Assembly: GCA_035471805.1 (NCBI GenBank)
Contig: DATIPS010000031.1
Location: 1 to 64,000, forward strand
Source of the DNA: Acidimicrobiia bacterium
GTDB taxonomy: Bacteria; Actinomycetota; Acidimicrobiia; Spongiisociales; JAHEDJ01
DNA length: 64,000 nucleotides
Reading direction: 5' to 3'
A model generated the notes under the pieces. It saw only the letters and a program-made list of their open reading frames with translations. It was not told the origin of the DNA and searched no databases. The stretch's first letter is position 1; each line of letters begins with the position of its first letter. Position numbers and translations under genes: made by a program. Of the stretch, positions 36,750 to 44,486 are shown in pieces.

Positions 36750-37228
36750 GCTTCGACCTTTCCCACGATGAAGAGCTGATCATCTTCGACCGAGATCTCG
36801 TATTGATCGAGTGCTCTAGGGGGAGGGCCGGACGCAACCGTTCCGTTCTTGTTGAAAGCTGCGCTGTGGCACGGGCAGAAGAACTGCTCTTCGCTGTCGA
36901 GCCAGCGAACTCTGCATCCGAGGTGCGTGCAGACGTTCGACATGGCGGTGAAGTTCCGGCCGTCTTCGGTCAGGAGATAGAAGGCCAACTCCTCGGTCTG
37001 TGTTACCCAGCCCGTCTTTCGTTCGATGGCGGTCTTGAACAGGGTCGGTTCGCCGATCGGTACTTTGGAGGCCGGTCCGAGGGGTATGGCATCGACTCCA
37101 AGACCTCCCCTGGCCTTAGCCGGAGAAACGAGATACGCGACTGTAGGGATGCCCATTAGCGCACCGATCCCGCCGACCACTGTGGTGGTAACGCGACTCA
37201 GGAATGTGCGCCGACTCATCTTTGCCAT
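36746..37228 (-). CDS. Rieske iron-sulfur protein of the first bc-like complex
   Basis: This 160-residue protein begins with a Tat-like signal (SRRTFLSRV plus a hydrophobic stretch) that probably stays as a membrane anchor. The Rieske site is CTHLGCRV and CPCHSAAF, followed by the GPPPRALDQYE proline loop. It should shuttle electrons from quinol to the fused octahaem chain. It is the first gene of its three-gene operon; the 87 bases upstream must hold the promoter. An ATG nine bases in (37219) could also be the start. Confidence 0.94.
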   Translation of the reverse strand: MAKMSRRTFLSRVTTTVVGGIGALMGIPTVAYLVSPAKARGGLGVDAIPLGPASKVPIGEPTLFKTAIERKTGWVTQTEELAFYLLTEDGRNFTAMSNVCTHLGCRVRWLDSEEQFFCPCHSAAFNKNGTVASGPPPRALDQYEISVEDDQLFIVGKVEA

Positions 37229-37294
37229 GCGGCCCCCGATGCTCTGTTGTTCCTCTCCGTCACAATACCGTAGTGACTTCGAGGTGACTCACAA

Positions 37295-37311
37295 TGGGGC
37301 AAAAGGCCCCA
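37295..37311 (-). terminator. Hairpin just after the CpaE-like gene
   Basis: TGGGGC at 37295-37300 pairs with GCCCCA at 37306-37311 around a 5-base loop, 4 bases past the stop of the CpaE-like gene on the minus strand. There is no real T-run, so confidence is modest. Confidence 0.4.
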
Positions 37312-37315
37312 AGAA

Positions 37316-38383
37316 CTAGGGACTCTTTCCAGGGGCCCGGTCGCTCTGCCGTTTGCGCCCCGAGAGGAGGTTGGTCACGAGGGGAGCGAGGAGCCCATCC
37401 GGAAAAGTCGAGCCCGGATCCCGGCGAGTGTCCATCTCCGGAACCATCGTGTGTGGTTCGAGTCCCAGTGCCCGGCGCGCGAGCCGGACCGTCTCTTCCT
37501 CGTGCCCGGGTTTCACGCGATTGATGACCACGCGAGGAACCGGCCCCTCCCAGTCTTGGACCAGCCGGGCCGCCCTGATGAGATTCATCGGTTGTGCGTC
37601 GCAGACGAGCACTACTTCGTCGCTGGTGGTGAGGAGCGTGTTGGAAGGTTGCCACGGGCCAACATCAGCGATCGTGATCTCGAAGGCGGCCAGCGTCGAT
37701 TGGAGGAGATCCGCCAGGCCGAACCGCCCGGCGGCTTCGACCGGCAGTGGAGAGGGCCCGCCGATAACGGTCAAATCCCCGGGGCAGCCTGCTCTGGTTG
37801 CGATCAGCCGATCGAGCGAGCGGAGCGCATCGGTGATGTCGAAGAGGCTCGGTCCGGGCTCAATGCCGAGACGAAAGGCAACCCCTGGTGCCTGCAGGTC
37901 GAGGTCGAGAATGGCGGTCCTGTTTCGTTGCCCGATGCTCCGTGCAAGTGACACGGCGATCTCGGTTCGACCTGGAGCCCCTCTCGGCCCGGTCACCGAT
38001 ATGAGACGTCCGCCGCTATCGGAGTCGAGTGCATCCGCAGCGGCCAGGGTGGCGGCAGTGAGTAGTTCCTCGGGCGGTGTCGTATCCGGTAGCGCGGCGT
38101 CGGCACCTCCCCGGCACAAGAGCTCACGTCCCGGAACGTCGCCCATCGGATACACCCCGACTACCCGGGTCCCGCCGCGCCGGATCGAGCGGATCCGATT
38201 CGACGTGATCCACGAAGTCTCCGAGCCGACGATGACCGTATCGAGCGGGGCGGCGCGCTCCAGGTCCTCCGGCTCGTACGCGCGCCGCACGATGCGGACG
38301 GTAGGGTCCCGGCGGGCTGTGTCGACCAGGCGGGGTTCCCACTCTCTTGCCGACAGCACAGTCGCGATGCGCGGCCGGTTCAC
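37316..38383 (-). CDS. CpaE/TadZ-like MinD-family protein with degenerate Walker A
   Basis: This 355-residue protein has an N-terminal receiver-like half (residues 1-125) and a C-terminal MinD/ParA-type half with TAILDLDLQAPGVAFRLG (switch I region), ADVGPWQPSNTLL and the VVLVCDAQPMNLIRAARL pattern. The P-loop position reads SVTGPRGAPGRTEIAV: the conserved lysine of the deviant Walker A is Arg. This arrangement fits CpaE/TadZ proteins that place Tad/Flp pili or related assemblies, but no pilus gene is in the window. GTG 38383 overlaps the upstream small gene as GTGA. Confidence 0.75.
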   Translation of the reverse strand: MNRPRIATVLSAREWEPRLVDTARRDPTVRIVRRAYEPEDLERAAPLDTVIVGSETSWITSNRIRSIRRGGTRVVGVYPMGDVPGRELLCRGGADAALPDTTPPEELLTAATLAAADALDSDSGGRLISVTGPRGAPGRTEIAVSLARSIGQRNRTAILDLDLQAPGVAFRLGIEPGPSLFDITDALRSLDRLIATRAGCPGDLTVIGGPSPLPVEAAGRFGLADLLQSTLAAFEITIADVGPWQPSNTLLTTSDEVVLVCDAQPMNLIRAARLVQDWEGPVPRVVINRVKPGHEEETVRLARRALGLEPHTMVPEMDTRRDPGSTFPDGLLAPLVTNLLSGRKRQSDRAPGKSP

Positions 38384-38691
38384 TCGACTCCCTCGAATCC
38401 GGCCGCGACGATTTGGTGCAACAGGACGAATCGTTGCCGATCGCCCACCCGGAGCACCACGTGATCGGATCCGACCGCTTGGACGACGCCGAGCACCGCC
38501 CGACCGTCTCCGCACCAGAGCGTGGCACATTCGTTCCGATCTTCAGCATCGATGAGCCGGTCCCGCAGCGAACGGCGGCGCCACCAGAGGGCGCGAGCCG
38601 CCGCTTGTTCGGCCTCCGCGACTCGTTCCCATTGGCGACGCAGGCGGCGGGAGACGTCGACGAGGTCAGGGTGTCTGAGCGGGTCCATCAT
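38380..38691 (-). CDS. Small conserved-looking protein of unknown function
   Basis: This 103-residue protein has an N-terminal basic, Trp-containing helical stretch (RRLRRQWERVAEAEQAAARA) and a C-terminal beta-rich part (VLGVVQAVGSDHVVLRVGDR, FVLLHQIVAAGFEG) that could be a small barrel. I do not recognise the family. It starts with two ATG codons (38691 and 38688) directly after an AT-rich promoter region and has no clear ribosome binding site, so its transcript may be leaderless. It is coupled by GTGA to the CpaE-like gene, suggesting a shared task. Confidence 0.7.
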   Translation of the reverse strand: MMDPLRHPDLVDVSRRLRRQWERVAEAEQAAARALWWRRRSLRDRLIDAEDRNECATLWCGDGRAVLGVVQAVGSDHVVLRVGDRQRFVLLHQIVAAGFEGVE

Positions 38692-38760
38692 AATCAATCT
38701 GTTGAAACATAACGATAGTTTATAAAAGTTAACATAGTTCGGGGATGTAGAAAGAGGAGA
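38692..38760. promoter_or_regulatory. AT-rich divergent promoter region with 20-bp-spaced direct repeats
   Basis: This stretch is far richer in A+T than its surroundings. It contains TAACGATAGTT (38710-38720) and TAACATAGTT (38730-38739), starts 20 bp apart, i.e. two helical turns, with TATAAA between them. It lies between the small minus-strand gene and the divergent excisionase-type HTH gene, so it is a likely binding site for that or another regulator. Confidence 0.5.
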
Positions 38761-38820
38761 TGTTTTCGCGACCTCGTGTGCGCTTGCCGTGCGGACCCGT
38801 CCGGCATACGCTGTCGTCAA

Positions 38821-39024
38821 ATGAAGCGCATCGAAGTGGACATCCCCAAAGAGTGGCTTTCGGTCGCCGACATCAGCGAGTACATGGATGTATCGAGCTT
38901 CGTCGTGACGGGTGTGCTGCGTGCCGGAGAACTTCCGGCGGTCAAGTTCGGGAGGGAATGGCGCATTGCCCGGATCGACTTCGAGGACTGGATCAACGAC
39001 GCCAGAATCGCGGGACGCGAGTGA
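38821..39024 (+). CDS. Small helix-turn-helix protein, excisionase/MerR-like fold
   Basis: This 67-residue protein contains WLSVADISEYMDVSSFVVTG (first helix-turn-helix) followed by GELPAVKFGREWRIARIDFEDW, the wing and anchoring strand of excisionase-family (HTH_17) DNA-binding domains. Such small proteins bind AT-rich direct repeats, and a pair lies about 80-110 bases upstream. It is likely a transcription factor rather than a phage excisionase, since no integrase is near. ATG 38821 is the family start; a longer frame from 38776 is less likely. Confidence 0.8.
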   Translation: MKRIEVDIPKEWLSVADISEYMDVSSFVVTGVLRAGELPAVKFGREWRIARIDFEDWINDARIAGRE

Positions 39025-39099
39025 CGGGATCCAGTCTTTGGGGAGTTCGCCGGTACTCAAACCTGCAGGCATCGCCGGCAGGCAACTAGCGTCAGTGAC

Positions 39100-39330
39100 A
39101 TGGAAATGTGGAATGTTGTCGTTTGGAACGATGAGGTGAATCTCGCCGCGCACGTTGCCTATGTGTTCCGGCGGCTCCTCGGCATGGCAAGGGAGGACGC
39201 CACTTCTCTGATGCTCGATATTCATCGCACGGGTTCCGCAACGGTGGCATGCGGCGCGCGTGAGCACGTCGAGCTGACCTGTTTCCGGCTGCGGACCCAC
39301 GGCCTGGACGCGACGCTGGAGCTGGCGTGA
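39100..39330 (+). CDS. clpS: ClpS adaptor of the Clp protease
   Basis: This 76-residue protein matches ClpS, which hands N-degron substrates to ClpA/ClpC. The pattern VVVWNDEVNLAAHVAYVFRR corresponds to the conserved N-D-D binding-pocket region, and MLDIHRTGSATVACGAREHV to the M-L-x-x-H block with its Glu. The N-terminal extension is shorter than in E. coli ClpS. It overlaps the DUF2017 gene by GTGA, a pairing common in actinobacteria. Confidence 0.9.
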   Translation: MEMWNVVVWNDEVNLAAHVAYVFRRLLGMAREDATSLMLDIHRTGSATVACGAREHVELTCFRLRTHGLDATLELA

Positions 39331-39779
39331 GCGAGCCCTTCGCTCCTTGCGCCGGCGGCGTCCGGTTGACGCTTGCCCCCTGGGAGGTCGACCTTCTGTC
39401 GCTCGTCCCGGCACTGCTCGATTCGGTGGGGAAGTTCGATTCGGATCCGGCTGCCGAGCGGCTGGCCATGCGCGCCTACCCATTCGACGAAGATGCCGAC
39501 GATGAGTTCAGGCGCTTGCTCGCCGGTGAGCTCGAACACGGCCGGGCGGCCGACCGATCGGCTTTCGCGCTGACGGTCGAGTCCGGTGTGGAGGGAGTCG
39601 TGCTCTCCACCGCCGAAGCGGAGGCCTGGCTGCGCGTCCTTGCCGAGGCGCGACTGGTGCAAGCCGCACGCGCCGACCTGGCGGGCGGAGCCGGCACCGA
39701 GTCAGATCGAGCCCTGTTCGACTACCTGTCGTGGATGCAGGGTTCGTTGGTGGAGATCCTGGACGAGGTCCTGCCCTGA
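39327..39779 (+). CDS. DUF2017 family protein
   Basis: This 150-residue, mostly helical protein fits the actinobacterial DUF2017 family, usually encoded next to clpS. Visible parts are LTLAPWEVDLLSLVPALLDS near the start, RAYPFDEDADDEFRRLL in the middle and a C-terminal helix (DYLSWMQGSLVEILDEVLP). No catalytic motif is evident, and its role (perhaps linked to ClpS function) is unknown. The start is GTG 39327, overlapping clpS. Confidence 0.8.
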   Translation: MSEPFAPCAGGVRLTLAPWEVDLLSLVPALLDSVGKFDSDPAAERLAMRAYPFDEDADDEFRRLLAGELEHGRAADRSAFALTVESGVEGVVLSTAEAEAWLRVLAEARLVQAARADLAGGAGTESDRALFDYLSWMQGSLVEILDEVLP

Positions 39780-40975
39780 CCACCGTTCGTACCCATGAGA
39801 TGGCCCACGGAGGAGAGGCCGTCGGTCGCATAGGAGGCAAGGCCGTCTTCGTCGACGGCGCCCTTCCCGGCGAGACCGTTGTGGTCGACATCCTGGAGGA
39901 GCGCGGCTCATGGGCTCGTGCGATGCTCGTGTCGGTTGTCGAGGCCTCCCCAGAGCGGATCGAGCCACTGTGCGGACATTTCGGTCACTGCGGCGGATGC
40001 CAATGGCAGTTCGCCTCGAGAGAGACGCAGGCGGAATGGAAGCACGACGTGGTTGCCGGCCAGTTGCAGCACCTGGGCAGGATCATCGATGCCGACGTTC
40101 GCCCGACGCTGAAGCCCGGCCCGGATTTCGGTTATCGCAACCGTATGGACTTCCGGGTCGAGCGGGGCCGTCCCGCCCTGTACCGGCGCCGGTCGAAGGA
40201 GCGCGAAGCGCTGGATGAGTGCCCGATCCTGTCGGATGAACTGGCCTCGATGCTCGATGAGGTCGGCGATCTCACACCCCTGGATCGGATAACGCTTCGG
40301 GCAGGTTCCAACACCGGCGACCGGCTGGCAATCGTATCGGGTGAGGTGCCGGAGGAGGCCGGTGGTTGGTCGTTTCCGGTGTGTCGCGTTCGACGCGGGC
40401 GGGCGGAGCCGATCCACGGTGCCCCGTATCTGACGGAGAAGGTAGGTGGGACGACCTTTCGAATCACTGCCTCGGCTTTCTTCCAGAACAACACGGCAGG
40501 AGCCGAGGCACTGGCCGACCTGGTGGGGGAGGCCCTTCAGCTGACCGAAGAAGACACCCTCCTCGACGCCTACGCAGGAGGCGGCCTGTTCGCGCTGACT
40601 TCCGGGAGGGGTGCCGGGCGAGTTCTGGCGATCGAATCGGCCGGGCTGGCCGCCGCCGATCTCGCCTACAACAGCAGGAATGTCGGCGTGGAGGTCGAGG
40701 TAGTAGCCGCATCTGTTGAAACCGGAATAGGCGGCGAGAACTGGACGGCTGTGGTCTGCGACCCGCCCAGGACCGGTTTGGGCGCAGCCGGGGTCGAGGC
40801 TCTAGTTGGACCGGGGCCGCGGGTAATCGCCTACGTGGCCTGCGATCCGGCGAGCCTCGCCCGTGACGCCCGGCTGCTCCGTCAAGCCGGATACGACCTC
40901 GACTACGCGGTGCCGGTCGACATGTTCCCGCAGACGTTCCACATAGAGACGGTGGCGCGTTTTCAACTCCGATGA
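39731..40975 (+). CDS. TrmA/RlmD-family RNA 5-methyluridine methyltransferase with iron-sulfur site
   Basis: This protein of about 400 residues methylates C5 of a uridine in rRNA or tRNA. It has an N-terminal TRAM strand set (GGEAVGRIGGKAVFVDGALP), an iron-sulfur pattern CGHFGHCGGCQ with a later Cys in DECPIL, the SAM fold (LLDAYAGGGLFAL), PPRTGLG, and the catalytic cysteine in AYVACDPASLARD. The start is uncertain. GTG 39731 is the first conventional codon but lacks a ribosome site. CTG 39776 overlaps the DUF2017 stop as CTGA and has GAGG 7 bases before it. ATG 39800 would trim the TRAM domain. Confidence 0.9.
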   Translation: MDAGFVGGDPGRGPALTTVRTHEMAHGGEAVGRIGGKAVFVDGALPGETVVVDILEERGSWARAMLVSVVEASPERIEPLCGHFGHCGGCQWQFASRETQAEWKHDVVAGQLQHLGRIIDADVRPTLKPGPDFGYRNRMDFRVERGRPALYRRRSKEREALDECPILSDELASMLDEVGDLTPLDRITLRAGSNTGDRLAIVSGEVPEEAGGWSFPVCRVRRGRAEPIHGAPYLTEKVGGTTFRITASAFFQNNTAGAEALADLVGEALQLTEEDTLLDAYAGGGLFALTSGRGAGRVLAIESAGLAAADLAYNSRNVGVEVEVVAASVETGIGGENWTAVVCDPPRTGLGAAGVEALVGPGPRVIAYVACDPASLARDARLLRQAGYDLDYAVPVDMFPQTFHIETVARFQLR

Positions 40976-41053
40976 TTTTTCTCAGCAATGCTGGTGCGCG
41001 TGGGGAGCAACAGTATTGCCGAGAAAACTCCGAGCGATGGGTACGCTGAGCCA

Positions 41054-42202
41054 ATGCGCGCCTCGTTGATTGTCGTCACGGCTTTCGCCGCCATTGCGGG
41101 AGTTCTGCCTAATCCCGCCGGCGCCGCCGTCCGAACCCCCGGATCTTTCGTCATCAGCGTGCACCAACCTGGTGGGCTCTCGACCGATTCCGAGCTGGCT
41201 GTGCTCGGAGTGGCGGCCGAACATGGTGCCCGGTCCCTTGCCATCCACCGCGGGACCATCCAGATGTCGGGTGTCTATCGAGAAGGAGAGGTAGTCCAGG
41301 AGGCTGAGGCCGGTTATTTCATTCCCATGTCGTCACTGGCGGTCGACCCCGGTCGCGCCTCGCCGTTGATCGGGGCCGAGGTGGCGGAGGCGCTGGCCGC
41401 CGGCGCCGTCGTGTTCGGCGCGACGTCGGCCGGCCTGCGGGGCGCGCAGGTGGGCGACGAAGTCGAGTTCGTCGGTTGGGACGGTTCTCTGCAGCGTCTG
41501 CGCGTCGGTGCCATCGCTCCCGACGCCGACGTGTGGTGGGCCGAGCTCGCCTTCTCCGATACCACCGCCGCCTCATTCGGGTTCGAGCGAAAGTCATCGA
41601 TGGCCGTCTGGGGATTCCGCGCCCAGGACGAGATCGTGATTGATCTCTGGACCCGCCTGCCGAAGGTGCGGCTGCGCATAGGTAGCCCGGACGATCCCTG
41701 GGATCCCGACAGCGTCTTGCCGACCGTGCTGGTCAAGCAGCGCTTCGGCGAGTTCTCCTACCGTCCGACGGGTGTGGGCGACGCCGTGGTCATCGAACAG
41801 GCATGGAAGGACGAGAACATCGTCGACGTCACCCTTCCCCTCCTGGGTCCCTTCAAGTGCCATCGCGCCGTCGTCCCCTACCTCCGGTCTGCCATCGGTG
41901 AGGTGATCAGCCTCGGATTATGGGCGCACATCGACCGGCGTGATTTCCAGATCCAGGGCGGCTGTTACAACGCCCGGCTGATTCGCGGTGGTGACAAGGG
42001 CGGTGCGATCTCACGGCACACATGGGGAATTGCCATCGATATCAACCCCGGCGACAACCCCTACGGCGGTCGTATCGGAATGGATCCCGACATCGCGGCG
42101 GTCTTCCAGAAGTGGGGCTTCGCTTGGGGAGGTGGCTGGACCTACTCCGATGGCGGCCATTTCGAGTGGAATCACGTGCCCGAACACCTGCTCGAAGGAT
42201 GA
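41054..42202 (+). CDS. Secreted M15-family D-Ala-D-Ala carboxypeptidase-like protein
   Basis: This 382-residue protein has a signal peptide (SLIVVTAFAAIAGVLPNPAGA) and a C-terminal zinc peptidase domain of the M15 (VanY-like) type: ISRHTWGIAIDIN supplies the first His and Asp ligands, and GGWTYSDGGHFEW the last His with the conserved Trp. The middle 250 residues are beta-rich and lack motifs I know. It should act on peptidoglycan stem peptides outside the cell. ATG 41054 is chosen because the signal starts there. The xdhC-like gene follows 4 bases later. Confidence 0.85.
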   Translation: MRASLIVVTAFAAIAGVLPNPAGAAVRTPGSFVISVHQPGGLSTDSELAVLGVAAEHGARSLAIHRGTIQMSGVYREGEVVQEAEAGYFIPMSSLAVDPGRASPLIGAEVAEALAAGAVVFGATSAGLRGAQVGDEVEFVGWDGSLQRLRVGAIAPDADVWWAELAFSDTTAASFGFERKSSMAVWGFRAQDEIVIDLWTRLPKVRLRIGSPDDPWDPDSVLPTVLVKQRFGEFSYRPTGVGDAVVIEQAWKDENIVDVTLPLLGPFKCHRAVVPYLRSAIGEVISLGLWAHIDRRDFQIQGGCYNARLIRGGDKGGAISRHTWGIAIDINPGDNPYGGRIGMDPDIAAVFQKWGFAWGGGWTYSDGGHFEWNHVPEHLLEG

Positions 42203-42206
42203 CACC

Positions 42207-43253
42207 GTGGAGCTAGCGCGCAGCATCGAGGTGGCCAGGCGCTGGCGATCAGAGGGCAAAGCGGTCGCCGTTGCCACGCTGGTTCGCGTCGGCGGTCCCG
42301 CCCCCAGGCCGCTCGGGAGTCGGTTCCTCGTTTCGTCGGCCGGCGACATGGAGGGGTCTGTCTCCGGGGGCTGCGTCGAGAACGACGTCTTCATGCACGC
42401 TCAGCGAGTGCTCGAGGATCAGCGGCCGGCGCTCGTCGACTACGGCATCTCAGACGACGTGGCCTTCGAGGTCGGGCTTTCCTGCGGCGGCGCGATCGAT
42501 GTGTTCATCGAGAACTGGACTGATGAGATCTGGCGTCGGTTCGATCCGAAGAGACCCGTAGTCATCGCAACGGTGGTGGCCGGGCCAGCTGCCGGCAGCA
42601 GAGGTATCTTCGATTCGAACTTCGAGTCGATCGGCTCGGATCTTCCGGAGTCCCTCCTGCCTGAGATAGAGCCCTTCGTGCGGATCGCTCTCGAGACGGA
42701 GAGGCCCGCGATCGTCGGCGTAGGCGAATCCGAGCTGTTCCTCGAGGCGGCAGGTCCGCCGCCCCGACTGGTCATATTCGGCGCGGTCGAAATCGGTCAG
42801 GCTCTCTGCGCCCTTGCGTCCCGGGTCGGTTTCACGGTGATCGTGTGCGATCCGCGGGCGGCCTTCACCACTCCGGAGCGGTTCCCTGATGCCTCCGAGA
42901 TCATCACGGCCTGGCCCGAGGACGCTGTGGAGCAGCTGGATTTCGATGGACGCACCTTTGTCGTCGTGCTTTCACACGATCATCGCTATGAAGATCCCGT
43001 GGTGAAAGCGGCCCTGGCGAGGAATGTTCGCTACCTGGGAGCGATGGGGAGTCGAAGGACTCATGGCAAACGGCTGCAACGTCTCGCCGAGGCAGGAGTT
43101 CCGCCGGACACACTTGCGCGCATTCACGGGCCGATCGGCCTCGACCTCGGAGCCGAGGCGGCGGGTGAGACGGCCGTCGAGATACTCGCCGAGATCGTCG
43201 CGGCGCGCCGGGCGAGAGAGGACGGCGGATCAGAGGGCACGGTCGCCGGTTGA
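42207..43253 (+). CDS. xdhC: XdhC/CoxI-family maturation factor for molybdenum hydroxylases
   Basis: This 348-residue protein has both XdhC regions: an N-terminal domain with VATLVRVGGPAPRPLGSRFL, SVSGGCVEND and LSCGGAIDVFIE, and a C-terminal Rossmann-like domain with LVIFGAVEIGQAL, VVVLSHDHRYEDP, LGAMGSRRTH and IHGPIGLDLGA. XdhC proteins bind and insert sulfurated molybdenum cofactor into xanthine-dehydrogenase-type enzymes. No hydroxylase subunit is in the window. GTG 42207 is preceded by AAGGA. The mocA-like gene follows 56 bases on, supporting a shared role. Confidence 0.9.
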   Translation: MELARSIEVARRWRSEGKAVAVATLVRVGGPAPRPLGSRFLVSSAGDMEGSVSGGCVENDVFMHAQRVLEDQRPALVDYGISDDVAFEVGLSCGGAIDVFIENWTDEIWRRFDPKRPVVIATVVAGPAAGSRGIFDSNFESIGSDLPESLLPEIEPFVRIALETERPAIVGVGESELFLEAAGPPPRLVIFGAVEIGQALCALASRVGFTVIVCDPRAAFTTPERFPDASEIITAWPEDAVEQLDFDGRTFVVVLSHDHRYEDPVVKAALARNVRYLGAMGSRRTHGKRLQRLAEAGVPPDTLARIHGPIGLDLGAEAAGETAVEILAEIVAARRAREDGGSEGTVAG

Positions 43254-43309
43254 TTCCGGCGCCAGTCCCGAACCGTATAGTGGACCCGTCACCGCACCGA
43301 AAGTCTCCG

Positions 43310-43900
43310 ATGTCGATTGCCGCCCTGATCCTCGCCGCAGGCTCCTCAACTCGCCTGGGATCTCCCAAACAGCTCCTGCCGTGGGGAGAGAAGACGCTGC
43401 TCGGACATGTGATCGAGAGAACCCGGTCGTTCGGAATCGATGAGATATGGGTGGTGATCGGCCATGATGCCGAAGCCGTGCTCGAAGGTGTGGACTTCGG
43501 CAATGCAACCGTCGTGGTCAATGACGAGTTCGAGGAAGGCATCGCCTCTTCCATCCGCGTCGGCCTCGATGCTCTCACTCGTGAGTCCCGCGCCGGCAAG
43601 GTCCTCATCGCAATGGGAGACCAACCTGAAATCCGCCGAGATGTCGTCGCCGAGTTGATCGATGCAGCGCGACGGGAGAAACGGCCCGCCCTCGTGCCGA
43701 AGTATCGCTACACCTGGTCCAATCCGATCATCGTCGACCGGTCGCTGTGGGCCCGTCTGATCAGCCTCGAAGGAGACACGGGAGCTCAGCGCCTCCTTCA
43801 GGCGCATCCTGAGTGGGTTAGGGAGATCTGGTTCGAGCACCTTCCGCCCAGAGACGTGGACACACAGCAGGACGTCGATGATCTGCAACCGCGTGGCTGA
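43310..43900 (+). CDS. mocA: MocA/MobA-like nucleotidyltransferase
   Basis: This 196-residue protein has the nucleotidyltransferase opening LILAAGSSTRLGSPKQLLPW, the GDQPEI metal-binding block and SNPIIVDRSLWARL, all typical of MocA (molybdopterin cytidylyltransferase) and its close relatives. These make the cytosine dinucleotide form of molybdenum cofactor used by xanthine-dehydrogenase-type enzymes, agreeing with xdhC next door. MobA (guanylyl) specificity cannot be excluded by sequence alone. ATG 43310 begins at the family start. Confidence 0.88.
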   Translation: MSIAALILAAGSSTRLGSPKQLLPWGEKTLLGHVIERTRSFGIDEIWVVIGHDAEAVLEGVDFGNATVVVNDEFEEGIASSIRVGLDALTRESRAGKVLIAMGDQPEIRRDVVAELIDAARREKRPALVPKYRYTWSNPIIVDRSLWARLISLEGDTGAQRLLQAHPEWVREIWFEHLPPRDVDTQQDVDDLQPRG

Positions 43901-43977
43901 CCCGGCACCCGGTGAGCGGGTTTCGGTAGGCTTCGGCCAACCAGAGACATCCGGTAGGAAGCGGGAAAGGAGCGGTA

Positions 43978-44382
43978 GTGCCTTCAATTGACGCCGTCGA
44001 GGGTATCGGGCAGCGTACGGCAACGAAGCTGAGGAAGAACGGTATCCGCACGACCGAAGCGTTGTTGAAGCGGGCCGGAGACCGGAGAGGTCGCAAACTG
44101 CTGGCCGCAGATACCGGGTTCGCTGAGAAGCAGATCCTTCAGTGGGTGAACCGCGCCGACCTGATGCGATGCAGGGGGATAGGCGGTGAATACTCCGACC
44201 TTCTCGAGTCCGCCGGCGTGGACACTATCAAGGAACTCCGCAGACGAAATGCCGTCTCACTGACGAAGAAGATGGTCGAGATCAACGAGAGCAAGAAGCT
44301 CGTTCGCCGTCTGCCCACCGAAGCGATGGTGGCGCGCTGGATCGATTCAGCTCAGGCCATCGAGCCGTTGGTGAAGTACTAG
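43978..44382 (+). CDS. DUF4332 helix-hairpin-helix protein
   Basis: This 134-residue protein has tandem helix-hairpin-helix elements: VEGIGQRTATKLRKNGIRT near residue 7 and CRGIGGEYSDLLESAGVDTI near 62, each followed by LL or EL and RR. This is the DUF4332 layout, and such folds often contact DNA or nucleic acids non-specifically. The start is the GTG at 43978 with AAAGGAG just upstream. It stands alone; a strong bidirectional hairpin follows. Function unknown. Confidence 0.8.
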   Translation: MPSIDAVEGIGQRTATKLRKNGIRTTEALLKRAGDRRGRKLLAADTGFAEKQILQWVNRADLMRCRGIGGEYSDLLESAGVDTIKELRRRNAVSLTKKMVEINESKKLVRRLPTEAMVARWIDSAQAIEPLVKY

Positions 44383-44439
44383 GCGGCCAGGGGGCCTCGA
44401 GTCCGGATCCCGGCCCCGTTCCCGGTTCACAAGTCGCGT

Positions 44440-44465
44440 GTTGAGGGCCCCGGAGGGCCCTCAAC
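44440..44465. terminator. Bidirectional terminator hairpin between DUF4332 and HBHA-like genes
   Basis: GTTGAGGGCCC (44440-44450) and its exact inverse GGGCCCTCAAC (44455-44465) flank a CGGA tetraloop. It lies between two convergent genes, so it probably ends transcription from both. No T-run is present on either side. Confidence 0.7.
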
Positions 44466-44486
44466 AGAGGCTGGTCGCGGTCGACG

